Assembly: GCF_003052165.1 (NCBI RefSeq)
Contig: NZ_CP024869.1
Span: forward strand, 372,001 to 436,000
DNA: 64,000 bases
DNA from: Dietzia sp. JS16-p6b
GTDB lineage: Bacteria > Actinomycetota > Actinomycetes > Mycobacteriales > Mycobacteriaceae
Direction of reading: 5' to 3'
In this document: positions 1 through 9,312 of the stretch, piece after piece
Layout of the letters: every line of letters starts with the position of its first letter
Numbering within the stretch: the first letter of the stretch is position 1
Position numbers and translations under genes: made by a program
The notes under the pieces: generated by a model
Told to the model about the DNA's origin: nothing
What the model saw: only the letters and a program-made list of their open reading frames with translations
The model's database searches: none

Positions 1-1
1 G

Positions 2-2110
2 GAGATCCTCGACTACGGGCACGAACTCGACCTCCGGTCGGCGACGCTGACCAGGCGCCTCCGGTTCCGGGACAAGGAGGGTCGCGAGACCGAGCTGGTC
101 AGCCGGCGGTTCGTCTCGATGGCCGCGATGCACCACGCCTACATCGAGTGGACGATCACCCCTGTCAACTGGTCGGGGGAGGCGGAGGTGGTCACCGCGA
201 TCGACGGCCGGGTCACCAATGCCGGCGTGCCCCGCTACCGCCAGCTCGAGAGCGACCACCTGCGACCGGGGAGCACGCTCTTCCCCGCGCCGGAGGTGAT
301 CGCCCTCAAGGCCCACACCCGTCAGTCCGAGGTCGCGGTCAGCCTGGCCGCACGGACCCTCGTCCTCGTGGCCGACGAGCGGGTCGACGTCCCGCGGACG
401 GACTTCCGGACCCCCGACTACATCCAGCAGACGCTGTGCCTGGACCTTGAGCGCGGGGTTCCGGTCACGATCGAGAAGTCTGTCGCACTGTTCACCTCCC
501 GAGACCCGGCCACCGGGAACACCATGACGCGCGCGCACCGATCAGTGAGCCGCGCCCGGCCATTCGACGCGGCCCACGCCCACCACTGTCAGGCATGGGG
601 CCGGCTGTGGCAGGCGTGTGACATGAAGGTGTTCGGCGACGACGAGGCCCAGCATCTGCTCCGGGTCCACATCAGCCATATCCTGCAGACCTGCTCGCAC
701 CACACCGCGGACCTCGACGCGGGGGTGCCCGCCCGTGGGATCAACGGGGAGGCCTATCGCGGCCATATCTTCTGGGATGAGTTGTTCGTCTTCCCCTTCC
801 TGACCTTCCGCACCCCGGAGGTCACCCGGGGTCTGCTGATGTACCGCTATCGCCGACTGTCGGAGGCCCGCGCGGCCGCGGAGGCATCCGGGTACGAGGG
901 CTTCATGTTCCCGTGGCAGAGCGGGTCGCTGGGGACCGAGGAGACCCAGGAGGTACACCTCAACCCGCTGTCCGGACGGTGGGACGAGGACCTCTCGCAC
1001 AACCAGCGACACGTGAGCGCGGCCATCTTCTACAACGTCTGGCAGTACGTCACCCTCACCGAGGACACGATGTTCCTCGAGTTCCGCGGTGCGGAGATGA
1101 TGCTCGGCATCGCCCGTTTCTGGTCCTCGATAGCCCACTACTCACCAGAGCGGGACCGCTACGAGATCCACGGGGTGATGGGGCCGGACGAGTACCACGA
1201 GAAGTACCCCGGGGCGTCGGAGGCGGGTCTGCGCAACAACGCCTACACCAATGTGTTCGTGGCGTGGATCTGCGACGTCGCCGCGAGCCTGCTCGACCTC
1301 CTCCCCGAGCCCCGGGCCGAGGAGGTGCGCGCCCGACTCGAACTGCGCGAGGAGGAGGTCACGCGGTGGAAGGACATGAGCCGCAAGATGTTCGTCCCGT
1401 TCCACGACGGGGTCATCAGCCAGTTCGAGGGGTACGAGGACCTCGAGGAGTTGGACTGGGACTCCTACCGCGCCCAGTACGGCGACATCCAGCGGCTGGA
1501 CCGGATCCTCAAGGCCGAGGGGGACACCCCTGACCGGTACAAGCTGGCGAAGCAGGCCGACGCCGTGATGCTGTTCTTCCTCTTCAGCGACTCCGAACTC
1601 AGGCGCGTCGTCCGGCGGCTCGGATACGACTTCCCGGACGATGCCGCCCAGCGCACCATCGAGTACTACGACCGACGGACCTCCCACGGATCGACGCTGT
1701 CCTACATCACGCATGCGGGGGTGCTCGCCCGCTTCGACCCGGACGCCTCCTGGGAGAGGTTCAAGGTGGCCCTGGGTAGCGACGTCAACGACATCCAGGG
1801 CGGAACCACGCGTGAGGGGATCCACATGGGGGTCATGTCCGGGACCGTCGATCTGGTCCAACGGTTCTACGCGGGTATGCGGGTCAGCGGCGGGATGTTG
1901 CGACTCGACCCCAACCTGCCCAGCGGCATAGACGGGGTGTCCTTCAACATGACCTACCTGCGGTCACCGCTGACGGTGACGGTGATGAGGGATCGCGTCA
2001 CCGTCCACCACCGCGACGGGGTGATCGACGCGACCCCCGTGCGGGTTCGGGTCGGCCGGCAGGAACGGATGGTCGCGGTGGGCGGCGAGGAGACGTTCAC
2101 TCTGACGTGA
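2..2110 (+). CDS. Glycoside hydrolase family 65 phosphorylase (maltose/trehalose/kojibiose phosphorylase type), 5' end outside window
   Basis: The frame is open from base 2, so the true start lies upstream and only the C-terminal two thirds or more is seen. GH65 enzymes phosphorolyse alpha-glucosidic disaccharides such as trehalose or maltose to beta-glucose 1-phosphate and glucose in the cytosol. The family's general-acid motif is present as VMGPDEYHEK, along with KQADAVML and the phosphate-site-like HGSTLS. The protein ends in a short beta-rich domain typical of the family. The disaccharide cannot be told from sequence alone. GH65 genes often follow a HAD-type beta-phosphoglucomutase, which would lie outside the window. 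The 3' end overlaps the convergent PGPGW gene by 14 bases. Confidence 0.88.
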   Translation, partial: EILDYGHELDLRSATLTRRLRFRDKEGRETELVSRRFVSMAAMHHAYIEWTITPVNWSGEAEVVTAIDGRVTNAGVPRYRQLESDHLRPGSTLFPAPEVIALKAHTRQSEVAVSLAARTLVLVADERVDVPRTDFRTPDYIQQTLCLDLERGVPVTIEKSVALFTSRDPATGNTMTRAHRSVSRARPFDAAHAHHCQAWGRLWQACDMKVFGDDEAQHLLRVHISHILQTCSHHTADLDAGVPARGINGEAYRGHIFWDELFVFPFLTFRTPEVTRGLLMYRYRRLSEARAAAEASGYEGFMFPWQSGSLGTEETQEVHLNPLSGRWDEDLSHNQRHVSAAIFYNVWQYVTLTEDTMFLEFRGAEMMLGIARFWSSIAHYSPERDRYEIHGVMGPDEYHEKYPGASEAGLRNNAYTNVFVAWICDVAASLLDLLPEPRAEEVRARLELREEEVTRWKDMSRKMFVPFHDGVISQFEGYEDLEELDWDSYRAQYGDIQRLDRILKAEGDTPDRYKLAKQADAVMLFFLFSDSELRRVVRRLGYDFPDDAAQRTIEYYDRRTSHGSTLSYITHAGVLARFDPDASWERFKVALGSDVNDIQGGTTREGIHMGVMSGTVDLVQRFYAGMRVSGGMLRLDPNLPSGIDGVSFNMTYLRSPLTVTVMRDRVTVHHRDGVIDATPVRVRVGRQERMVAVGGEETFTLT

Positions 2111-2657
2111 GGTCCGACAGATCCGATGTGACGCCCTGCCGGGACCGTCGACGCTCCTCCCTCTCCCGGTGGCGTGCGGCGTGGCGTTCCCTCTCACGCT
2201 CCGTCTCGACCGCGTGATCGTAGGGGTTGCCACGGAAGCGATGGACCGAGTAGGCGATCAGTACCAGGCCGATGAGTCCGGAGGCGATCAGGCTCCCGCC
2301 GGTACCCCAACCGCCGATGAACCACCAGGCCGGGTCGAACGGCCACCACCGGGGCGCCGGGGGATGCTGTCCCCAGTAGATCCCCAGCCCGACCAGCCAC
2401 GTCACGCCGAGCACCGACGCCGCGATCCTCGGCCAGGTCTGCACCCCGCGGGACGCACCCTCGAGCGCGACGCGCTTGACGGGGTCGACCCGCTTCTCGA
2501 TCCACTCGTACTGCTGGGAGAGCACCACCATTCCCGCGAAGAGCGTGAGCAGCCCGGGGCCGGGCAGGAACAGGGCCGCGATTCCCAGCACGACGAGGGT
2601 CCACCCGAGTGTCTCGAGGGCGAGGCGCTTGGCCGCGACGTAACCGAGTCTTCTCAC
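2097..2657 (-). CDS. PGPGW-motif transmembrane protein (TIGR02611-like)
   Basis: 186 residues. The N-terminal 45 residues carry two hydrophobic stretches around a PGPG turn (LFLPGPGLLTLFAGM), followed by QQYEWIEKRVDP. This is the signature of the small actinobacterial PGPGW membrane family, whose function is unknown. Two further hydrophobic segments follow near residues 70-90 and 105-125. The C-terminal tail is rich in Arg and Glu and probably cytoplasmic. It is convergent with the GH65 gene and overlaps its end. Confidence 0.75.
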   Translation of the reverse strand: MRRLGYVAAKRLALETLGWTLVVLGIAALFLPGPGLLTLFAGMVVLSQQYEWIEKRVDPVKRVALEGASRGVQTWPRIAASVLGVTWLVGLGIYWGQHPPAPRWWPFDPAWWFIGGWGTGGSLIASGLIGLVLIAYSVHRFRGNPYDHAVETERERERHAARHREREERRRSRQGVTSDLSDLTSE

Positions 2658-2702
2658 CCGACCATGGTGGCAGAGATGCGCGGCGTGGGTACGGCTGCGC
2701 GC

Positions 2703-3332
2703 TCAGGCCGGAACGGGTGAACCGAACGCGCGTGCAGCACGCACGCCTGCCTCGAGGTCGACCTCCGGCCACCCGTCGGGGGAGTGCAGGACGGCCGCCA
2801 GTTCGGGCGAGTCCAGCCGCGCACCGGCCGCCAGGAGCGCGTCGACCGCTCCGGTTCCCGGGGCGTCGAGCAGGGTGTCGTCGGCGAGGTCGTCGATGAT
2901 GTCCCGCACGGCCGCCGCGGTCACCGGAAAGATCTCCGGGTCGAACCCGTCGTCGGTCGGCTGGTCCAGCCGCCACCACGTCGCCCCGTCCCAGCCGTAC
3001 AGGAAGCCCAGGTAGAGGCCGGCGGACCGGGCGTGCTCGACTCCGCGACGCCACCACCCCGGGGCGTCGCCGACGAGGTCCGTCCCCGTCTCGCCGGTGC
3101 GTCCGCTGCCCTCGGTGAGGGAGAACTCGTGGTGCCAGCCGACGAGGAGCGCACGCCCCTCGCCGGGCCGGACGAGCGCCATCCACATCCCCTCGGCGCC
3201 GGCCCAGTGCAGCGCCGCCGGCGTGGGCGCGAAGTGCTCCAGTCCCACCGCGGCGCGGACGGCGGAGTCCACGGCGAGGAGGGAGGCGATGTCGTCAGGC
3301 GTCGAGTCCAGGTCCACCGGCAGCAGTGCCAT
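2703..3332 (-). CDS. Conserved hypothetical protein, about 209 aa
   Basis: I do not recognise a named domain. It is a soluble, acidic, Trp-rich protein with no signal peptide or membrane segment. The start is placed at ATG giving MALLPVDLDS; a GTG three codons upstream is an alternative, and neither has a strong ribosome site. Codon use matches neighbouring genes, and the reading on this strand looks like a folded protein, while the opposite strand reads as Arg/Pro-rich shadow. It sits alone between the PGPGW gene (same strand, 45-base gap) and the divergent PhoX-type gene. Confidence 0.6.
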   Translation of the reverse strand: MALLPVDLDSTPDDIASLLAVDSAVRAAVGLEHFAPTPAALHWAGAEGMWMALVRPGEGRALLVGWHHEFSLTEGSGRTGETGTDLVGDAPGWWRRGVEHARSAGLYLGFLYGWDGATWWRLDQPTDDGFDPEIFPVTAAAVRDIIDDLADDTLLDAPGTGAVDALLAAGARLDSPELAAVLHSPDGWPEVDLEAGVRAARAFGSPVPA

Positions 3333-3576
3333 GCCGGTCACATTAGGCCACCCCGGGGGCCCGGTCGATTGCCCGTCGGTGAACACTCGGCGACCACGGG
3401 GGTCCGGTGGGCCCCGTCGAGCCGATCCGTGCAGCCGGCGGGCGGACGCCCGCACCGCGTCTCCGCCGCGCGTTCACGCCCGCGACATCTCAACGGCGCG
3501 TTCCCGTTTCCATCGGCCCCTAGCGTCTGAACCCGCGCGCCGGACGGGCCGGCCGCGGGGAGAGGACACCGGAACA

Positions 3577-5124
3577 ATGGCAACCACCAGCATCGATCGT
3601 CGTCGATTCCTCGCCGGCGCGGCAGCTCTCGGCGCGGGGGTGTACGTCGCGGGTAACCTCACCGGGACCTTCACCGGCTCCGGCGCGATCGCCGGCGCCA
3701 CGGGCGTCGGGACCGAGGGGTACGGGGACCTGGTGCCGGACCCGAACGGACTGCTCGATCTGCCGGAGGGCTTCACGTACACCGTGGTCTCGCACGCGGG
3801 CGAGACCACCATGGAGGGTGGCGCCGCGTCCCCGTCCGATCCCGACGGCGCCGGGTACTTCCCGGCCTCCGGCCCCCTCGGTTCTCTATCAGGAGCACTG
3901 GGCTCGGTCGGTGACCTCGTGGGCGCAGGTGGCGGCTTCCTCGTCCTCAACCACGAGATCGGCGGCAGCGAACCGCATATCGTTCCGGTGACCGACGGGC
4001 TCACGTTCGACGACCAGGCGGGTGGGGGATGCACGGTGATCGCCGTCGACTCCCGGGGCGAACGCAGGTCGCAGTACGTCGGCGTGGCCGGCACGGTGAA
4101 CAACTGCGCGGGCGGCGTCACCCCGTGGGGCACGTGGCTCACCTGCGAGGAGACCGAACTCCGGGCCGGTGGACGCTCGCTCCAGGGCAGAACCGCCTCA
4201 CTGGACCACGGCTGGGTCTTCGAGGTCTCGCCGGACACCGCGCTCAACCGGGCCCAGGCCACGGTGCCTCTGAAGTTCCTCGGGCGGTTCGCCCACGAGG
4301 CCGTCGCGGTGCACCCCACGAGCGGCGTCATCTACCTCACCGAGGACGCGGGCACTCCCAACGGCCACGTGTACCGCTGGACCCCTCCGCCGGGGTTCCA
4401 GCCGGGTACGGGCTCGCTCGCGGAGCTCGCCCGCTCCGAGGGTGGCGACACGGCCGGCACCTTCGAGATGATGCGATGCGTCTCCGGCGGCGCTCACGTA
4501 CCGGACCTGTCGGTGGCCACCACGGTCGGCACGACCTACCAGGTCGAGTGGGTGGACGTTCCGGGTCGCGACCGACTCGCGGAGACCACCTCGATCCGCA
4601 AGCAGTCCTACGCCGACCGCGGCACCCGCTCGCGCAAACTCGAGGGCGCGTGGTGGAAGGAGGGCGCGTACGTCGTGGCCTCCTTCGCCCGGATGGGCGA
4701 CGGTTCGGCGGCCGAGCACGACGGGCAGGTCTGGCGCATCGCGCCGGACGGTGCGTCCATCACCCTGTACTCCGTCTTCGGCAGGAACCCGGACCCGTCC
4801 GTCGACCTCGCGGACGGCGGGGGCTTCGACGGCCCGGACAACATCACGGTCTCCCCCCACGGCGGCGTCGTGGTGTCCGAGGACGGTTCCGGGATCCAGC
4901 ACGTCGTCGGCGTCGACGACCGAGGCCGGGCGTACCCCATCGCCCGCAACCGCGTGAGCGACTCGGAGTTCGCCGGCCCGGTGTTCAACGAGGACGGCTC
5001 GGTGATGTTCGTGTCGATCCAGGGCGACGGCTACACGTTCGCGGTGACAGGTCCCTGGGAGCGTCTCGTCGGCGCCGCCGGGGCCGGCACCGGTTCGCTC
5101 GGCAGCGCGGGGCTGGGAGCCTGA
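3577..5124 (+). CDS. PhoX/DUF839-family secreted phosphatase
   Basis: 515 residues. The start is set by ATG with GGGAGAGG eleven bases upstream. A twin-arginine signal (RRRFLAG at residues 8-14, then an Ala/Gly-rich hydrophobic stretch) predicts export folded with its cofactors. The body has the PhoX signature NNCAGGVTPWGTWLTCEET, where the family binds its Fe/Ca cluster, plus MRCVSGG and DGPDNITVSPHGG. PhoX enzymes release phosphate from phosphomonoesters outside the membrane. No clear Pho-box-like repeat is visible upstream; a possible -10 (TAGCGT) lies at 3521-3526. Specificity is inferred from family. Confidence 0.85.
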   Translation: MATTSIDRRRFLAGAAALGAGVYVAGNLTGTFTGSGAIAGATGVGTEGYGDLVPDPNGLLDLPEGFTYTVVSHAGETTMEGGAASPSDPDGAGYFPASGPLGSLSGALGSVGDLVGAGGGFLVLNHEIGGSEPHIVPVTDGLTFDDQAGGGCTVIAVDSRGERRSQYVGVAGTVNNCAGGVTPWGTWLTCEETELRAGGRSLQGRTASLDHGWVFEVSPDTALNRAQATVPLKFLGRFAHEAVAVHPTSGVIYLTEDAGTPNGHVYRWTPPPGFQPGTGSLAELARSEGGDTAGTFEMMRCVSGGAHVPDLSVATTVGTTYQVEWVDVPGRDRLAETTSIRKQSYADRGTRSRKLEGAWWKEGAYVVASFARMGDGSAAEHDGQVWRIAPDGASITLYSVFGRNPDPSVDLADGGGFDGPDNITVSPHGGVVVSEDGSGIQHVVGVDDRGRAYPIARNRVSDSEFAGPVFNEDGSVMFVSIQGDGYTFAVTGPWERLVGAAGAGTGSLGSAGLGA

Positions 5125-5200
5125 CACCCCTCGCCCGGCGCGAGCCGGCGTGTTCGGCGGTCCGGCTGCGGCGCCCCCTGTCGACTCCTACGGTGTCACC

Positions 5201-6529
5201 ATGGACAGTGTGACCACAGACGACCTGACCACAGGCGACGGAGTTCCGCCCGGCCCGCGGCTGCCCGGCCTGGTGCAGGCGCTGCTCACGCTCTCGGCCC
5301 CCGCCGCCGTCTTCCCGGCGGCCGCCAGACGGTACGGCGTGCCGTTCAGGCTCGACCTGCTGCCCAGGGGGCGGACGGTGGTCGCCGTCGCCGATCCGGC
5401 CCAGGTCAAGGACGTCTTCGCCGGCTCGCCCTCGGTGTTCCACGCGGGCAAGGGCAACGAACTCCTGCGGCCACTGCTCGGGGACCACTCACTGCTCCTG
5501 CAGGACGGTGACGAGCACGCGCGCGCCCGACGGCTCCTCGCTCCCGCGTTCGGACGTCGCGAGATCGAGGGGTACCGCTCGCTCGTCGAGGAGGTCACGA
5601 CCGAGCAGTTGGACCGCTGGCCGCGGTCGGGTCGGGTCCGTGCGCACATCCTGTTCAACCAGCTCACCCTCGAGGTGATCCTGCGAGTGGTGTTCGGGGT
5701 CACGGACTCGGCCCGCCTCGACCGGATCCGGCCGATCGTCGCGCGGGCGGTGGACGCCGGGCCGGTGGTGATGATCGGCATGGGCATCCAGCCGCTGCGC
5801 CGGTTCCGACCGTGGAGTCGGCAGGTCCGGGATCTCGCGACCATCCACGCCTTCCTGGGTGAGGAGATCGAGGCGACCCGCCGGGATCCGGCACTGGGAG
5901 GGCGACGGGACCTGCTGGCACTGTTGGTGCGGGCGTCCGCCCAGGACGCGCAGGGGCTGTCCGATCAGGAACTGCGGGACCAGCTGATGACCCTGGTCGC
6001 CGCCGGCCACGAGACCACGGCCACCGCCATGGCGTGGTCGGTGCTCGAACTGGCCCGGCACCCCGGGATCCAGGACCGCTGTGTGTCCGAGATCGCCGCC
6101 GGTGGAACGGAGTACCTCGACGCCGTGCTCAAGGAGACGCTGAGGCTGCACCCGGTGGTCCCGATGGTGATGCGGGAGTTGCAGGAGCCCGCCACCGTCG
6201 GTGGTCGCACCTATCCGCGGGGGATGACCATCTCGCCGTCGATCATCCTGGCCCACCGTGCGCCGGCCGCCTATCCCGCTCCGAAGGTCTTCGACCCCGG
6301 TCGTTTCCTCGGCGACGTCCCGACCCCCACCACGTGGCTGCCCTTCGGCGGCGGGGCCCGGCGCTGCATCGGTGCGTCCTTCGCGATGATGGAGGGCGAG
6401 GTGATCCTGCGGCAGGTGTTGACGCGGTTCCGCCTCGAGCCCGTGGGCAGCGGCCGCGAATGGCCCAGGGCGCGGAACGTGACCCTGTATCCGTGGCGAC
6501 GCGCACGCGTGGAGCTGCTCCCGAGGTGA
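5201..6529 (+). CDS. Cytochrome P450 (CYP138/CYP110-like)
   Basis: 442 residues. Heme-ligand loop FGGGARRCIGAS with Cys389, I-helix AAGHETTATAM, and ExxR helix ETLRLHP are all intact, so it should be an active monooxygenase. The GPRLPG start and GGGARRCIG loop resemble the CYP138/CYP110 group rather than the camphor type. No ferredoxin or reductase gene adjoins it, so redox partners must come from elsewhere. ATG 5201 lies six bases after TACGGT (5189-5194), the spacing expected for a leaderless transcript. Substrate unknown. Confidence 0.88.
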   Translation: MDSVTTDDLTTGDGVPPGPRLPGLVQALLTLSAPAAVFPAAARRYGVPFRLDLLPRGRTVVAVADPAQVKDVFAGSPSVFHAGKGNELLRPLLGDHSLLLQDGDEHARARRLLAPAFGRREIEGYRSLVEEVTTEQLDRWPRSGRVRAHILFNQLTLEVILRVVFGVTDSARLDRIRPIVARAVDAGPVVMIGMGIQPLRRFRPWSRQVRDLATIHAFLGEEIEATRRDPALGGRRDLLALLVRASAQDAQGLSDQELRDQLMTLVAAGHETTATAMAWSVLELARHPGIQDRCVSEIAAGGTEYLDAVLKETLRLHPVVPMVMRELQEPATVGGRTYPRGMTISPSIILAHRAPAAYPAPKVFDPGRFLGDVPTPTTWLPFGGGARRCIGASFAMMEGEVILRQVLTRFRLEPVGSGREWPRARNVTLYPWRRARVELLPR

Positions 6530-6593
6530 CGCCGGTCCGCGACGACGGGAGGGTGATGTGCTTTTCGGTGCGGAGTTTCCTACCGTAGGAGAG

Positions 6594-7205
6594 GTGAACG
6601 CTTCCCAGTCGCCCTCGTCGCAGGTCGAAGCGCCGCGCGCCTCGGCCCCCCGCATGTACACGTGGATCTCCGAGACCGGCAGGGTGATCGAGCAGGTGAG
6701 AATCGTCCCGAAGGGCGACTTCTCCCGCGCCCACGGCCGGATCGTCTCCGCGGCGCATCCAGAACACCAGGCGTTCACCCTCGAGTACCAGGTGGAGCTC
6801 GGATCGGACCTGGCCCCGTGCCGGGTGCAGCTGACCGTCTCCACGGAGGAGTACGAGCGCACCATCGACCTGGTCCGTGACGACGAGGGTTCCTGGCTCC
6901 TGGACGACCCCTCCGACACCCGCTCCCGCGTCGGTGGCGCCGGTGTCGTCGACGTGGACGTGACCTACAGCGTGTTCTTCGCAAGTGTCATCAGCCGGCG
7001 GCTCGGGCTGCACTCGCAGCCGGGGTCGGTGGAGGAGCGGGTTCTCCGGGTGGACTCCCTCACCCTCGACGTCAGCGAGGACACGGTCACGTTCTCCAGC
7101 GACGACGAGAAGGTCCACGGGATCACGTCCACCGCCGCCACGAGCGCGACCGTCGACTCCGACGGGTTCATCATCGACGTGACCGGTCTCAGTCGGAGGG
7201 TCTGA
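6594..7205 (+). CDS. Putative glycolipid-binding family protein (PF06475-like)
   Basis: About 203 residues if started at GTG 6594; a GTG at 6558 would add 12 residues, and the conserved part begins only at YTW near residue 21. The pattern resembles the DUF1089/glycolipid-binding beta-barrel family: YTWIS, then paired beta strands, VVDVDVTYSVFFASVISRRLGL, and VDSDGFIIDVTGLSRRV at the end. No signal peptide is seen. Role in the cell is unknown. It ends tail-to-tail with tyrA, overlapping by 17 bases. Confidence 0.6.
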   Translation: MNASQSPSSQVEAPRASAPRMYTWISETGRVIEQVRIVPKGDFSRAHGRIVSAAHPEHQAFTLEYQVELGSDLAPCRVQLTVSTEEYERTIDLVRDDEGSWLLDDPSDTRSRVGGAGVVDVDVTYSVFFASVISRRLGLHSQPGSVEERVLRVDSLTLDVSEDTVTFSSDDEKVHGITSTAATSATVDSDGFIIDVTGLSRRV

Positions 7206-8136
7206 CCTCCAGTCCGGCGGCCCCGGCGGCGCGGAGTTCCGCGATCCAGCCCGGTGCCCCGGGCGTCACCGACACCGCCGAGTCCGGCCGAACCTCCTGC
7301 GCCGTCTCGTAGGCCCGCCGCGCCCGGTGCCCCTCGTCGACCAGCGCCCCGAGCGTCCCCTCCCCGGCCAGGGCGTCGCGGGCGGTCGTGAGGTCGGCCA
7401 GGTACTCGTCGAGGACGGTCAGGAGTGCGTGCCGGTTGGGTTCGCAGATCGCCCGCACGAGGTCGGGAGCGGTGCCCGCCACCCGGGTGCCGTCGCGGAA
7501 CGACCCCGCGGCCAGGGTCAGGGCGAGGTCGCCGCCCCGGCCGCCCGCCGCGGCCAGCGCCTCGGCGACCACGTGTCCCAGATGGGAGACCCTCGCCACG
7601 GCCGCGTCGTGGTCGGACGAGGTGGACGAGACGACCCGGGAGCCGCAGTCCGAGGCCATCCGGGCGACGCGGGACCACGTGTGGGGGTCGGCGTCGTCGT
7701 CCGCGGCCACGAGCCAGGTCGCACCACGGAACAGATCCGGGTCGGTGGCCTCCCAGCCGGAGTGCGCGGTGCCGGCCATGGGGTGCCCACCCACGAATCG
7801 CGCGCCCAACCCTCGCTCGCGCACCGCGTCCAGAACCGGTCGTTTGACGCTGATCACGTCGGTCAGAGCGATCCCGGGGGCGTGCTCTGCCACCGCGTCG
7901 AGAACCGCGCCGAGGGCGGGGAGGGGGACCGCGACGACGACGAGGGCGTCCGCCCGCGTGGCCCGGCGGAGTGTGTCGGCGAGGTCCGTGGAGACGTCGA
8001 AGCCGGCTGTCGTCGCCCCCCGCGCGCCGGGGGCCGAACGGTTCCAGCCGAACGCACGTTCCGGCCCCAGGGTCCGCAGTAGTGAACCGCCGATGAGGCC
8101 CGTCCCGAGCACGCACACGTCCGTCACCGCCGTCAC
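7189..8136 (-). CDS. tyrA: Prephenate dehydrogenase
   Basis: 315 residues. An N-terminal Rossmann fold (VLGTGLIGGSLL, residues 8-19) binds NAD, and GGHPMAGTAHSGWEA is the conserved prephenate-site segment. The enzyme oxidatively decarboxylates prephenate to 4-hydroxyphenylpyruvate for tyrosine synthesis. The second half is all-helical, as in TyrA dimers. Length and the gene pair tyrA / divergent tadA-associated gene match mycobacteria. The start lies one base from the -35 of the divergent promoter. Confidence 0.9.
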   Translation of the reverse strand: MTAVTDVCVLGTGLIGGSLLRTLGPERAFGWNRSAPGARGATTAGFDVSTDLADTLRRATRADALVVVAVPLPALGAVLDAVAEHAPGIALTDVISVKRPVLDAVRERGLGARFVGGHPMAGTAHSGWEATDPDLFRGATWLVAADDDADPHTWSRVARMASDCGSRVVSSTSSDHDAAVARVSHLGHVVAEALAAAGGRGGDLALTLAAGSFRDGTRVAGTAPDLVRAICEPNRHALLTVLDEYLADLTTARDALAGEGTLGALVDEGHRARRAYETAQEVRPDSAVSVTPGAPGWIAELRAAGAAGLEVRPSD

Positions 8137-8165
8137 CTGACAAGGTTCTCACAGGCGACTACGGT
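8137..8165 (+). promoter_or_regulatory. Promoter of the tadA-associated gene, leaderless type
   Basis: CTGACA (8137-8142), a 17-base spacer, then TACGGT (8160-8165). The ATG lies seven bases after the -10, so transcription should start at the start codon itself. This is one of the cleanest sigma-A-type promoters in the window. Inferred from sequence only. Confidence 0.65.
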
Positions 8166-8172
8166 TGGGCCC

Positions 8173-8697
8173 ATGGCCAGCACCTCCGATCGAACCAACC
8201 GCGACGGTGAGAGCGACGACGACGCCGTCACAGGGTCCGCCTTCGGGGTGTTGCAGGCGGGCGGGTCATGGGAGATCACCCGGCTCGACGATTCCGCACT
8301 GACCAGTCTCGACGACGCCGCGCGCCAGGTCCGCTCGCTGCGCACCGAGGGCGCCTCGTTCGGCCTGGTGGACGTCGATCACGAGTTCTTCGTGATCCTG
8401 CGCCCCGGCCCGTCCGGGATGCGTCTCATGCTCTCGGATGCGACCGCCTCCCTGGACTATGACCTCGCGGCCGACGTGCTCGACGAGCTCAACGTGGACC
8501 TGCCGGACGAGGACCTCGAGGACGCCGACCCCTGGGGGGAGGGGGACATGGCGATCCTCGAGGACGTCGGGTTGCCGCCCGGGGTGTTGGAGATCATCGT
8601 CTCCGAGACCGACCTCTACGCCGATGAGCAGCTGCAGTCGCTGGCGGAGCGGATGGGCTTCGGCGAGGAGCTCGAGCGGCACCAACCCGACTCGTGA
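8173..8697 (+). CDS. tRNA adenosine deaminase-associated protein
   Basis: 174 residues, acidic. It matches the actinobacterial family always found just upstream of tadA: a segment on whether residues are seen by the deaminase (FGLVDVDHEFFVILRPGP), then an acidic Asp/Glu stretch around residues 110-130 (LPDEDLEDADPWGEGD). Role unknown; association with TadA rests on gene neighbourhood. The stop is 43 bases before tadA, so the two are probably co-transcribed. Confidence 0.85.
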   Translation: MASTSDRTNRDGESDDDAVTGSAFGVLQAGGSWEITRLDDSALTSLDDAARQVRSLRTEGASFGLVDVDHEFFVILRPGPSGMRLMLSDATASLDYDLAADVLDELNVDLPDEDLEDADPWGEGDMAILEDVGLPPGVLEIIVSETDLYADEQLQSLAERMGFGEELERHQPDS

Positions 8698-8740
8698 GGC
8701 GCGTACCTCCCGCGTCCCGCGCACTCCTCCGGCGGCGCCC

Positions 8741-9211
8741 ATGTCTCTGACCTCGCCCCGGTCCGCGGACGAGGAGCTGATTCGACGGGCCCTGGCGGTC
8801 GCGGGTCGGACCCCGGACGGAGATGTGCCGGTCGGGGCGGTCATCGTGGGCCCGGACGGCCGGGAACTGGCGGCGGCCGCCAACCGGCGCGAGGCCGACG
8901 GCGATCCCCTCGCCCATGCCGAGGTGCTGGCTCTGCGTGCTGCGGCCCGGGAGCTCGGTGACGGGTGGCGGCTGGAGGACTGCACCCTCGTCGTGACGCT
9001 GGAACCGTGCACGATGTGCGCCGGCGCCGCGGTCGCGGCCCGAGTGGGTCGCATAGTCTTCGGCGCCTGGGAGCCCCGCACCGGGGCCTGTGGATCGCTC
9101 TGGGACGTGGTCCGTGACCGCCGGCTCGTCCACCGCCCCGAGGTCCGGGGCGGGGTGCTCGAGACCGAGTGCGCCGCGCTGCTGGAGGACTTCTTCCGCG
9201 CTCGGCGGTGA
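8741..9211 (+). CDS. tadA: tRNA-specific adenosine deaminase
   Basis: 156 residues. Cytidine-deaminase fold with the zinc and catalytic residues HAE (in DPLAHAEVLALR) and PCTMC (in LEPCTMCAGA). It converts A34 to inosine in tRNA-Arg(ACG), letting one tRNA read CGU, CGC and CGA. The ATG is chosen because the family starts shortly before the helix DEELIRRALAVA; the frame is open upstream but reads as Arg/Pro shadow of the preceding gene. Confidence 0.92.
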   Translation: MSLTSPRSADEELIRRALAVAGRTPDGDVPVGAVIVGPDGRELAAAANRREADGDPLAHAEVLALRAAARELGDGWRLEDCTLVVTLEPCTMCAGAAVAARVGRIVFGAWEPRTGACGSLWDVVRDRRLVHRPEVRGGVLETECAALLEDFFRARR

Positions 9212-9312
9212 TGGGATCGTGACCGTCGTGCGGTGGATGCCCATCGCGCATCTCCGTACGGTGGGTGAGGAGAGGCGCCGGGCACCGGCGCCGCGATCGA
9301 GAGGAGCACCAC

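Noticed and set aside
1964-2233. Small minus-strand frame over the GH65 end
   Set aside because: Arg/Pro/His-rich shadow with no ribosome site and no family resemblance.
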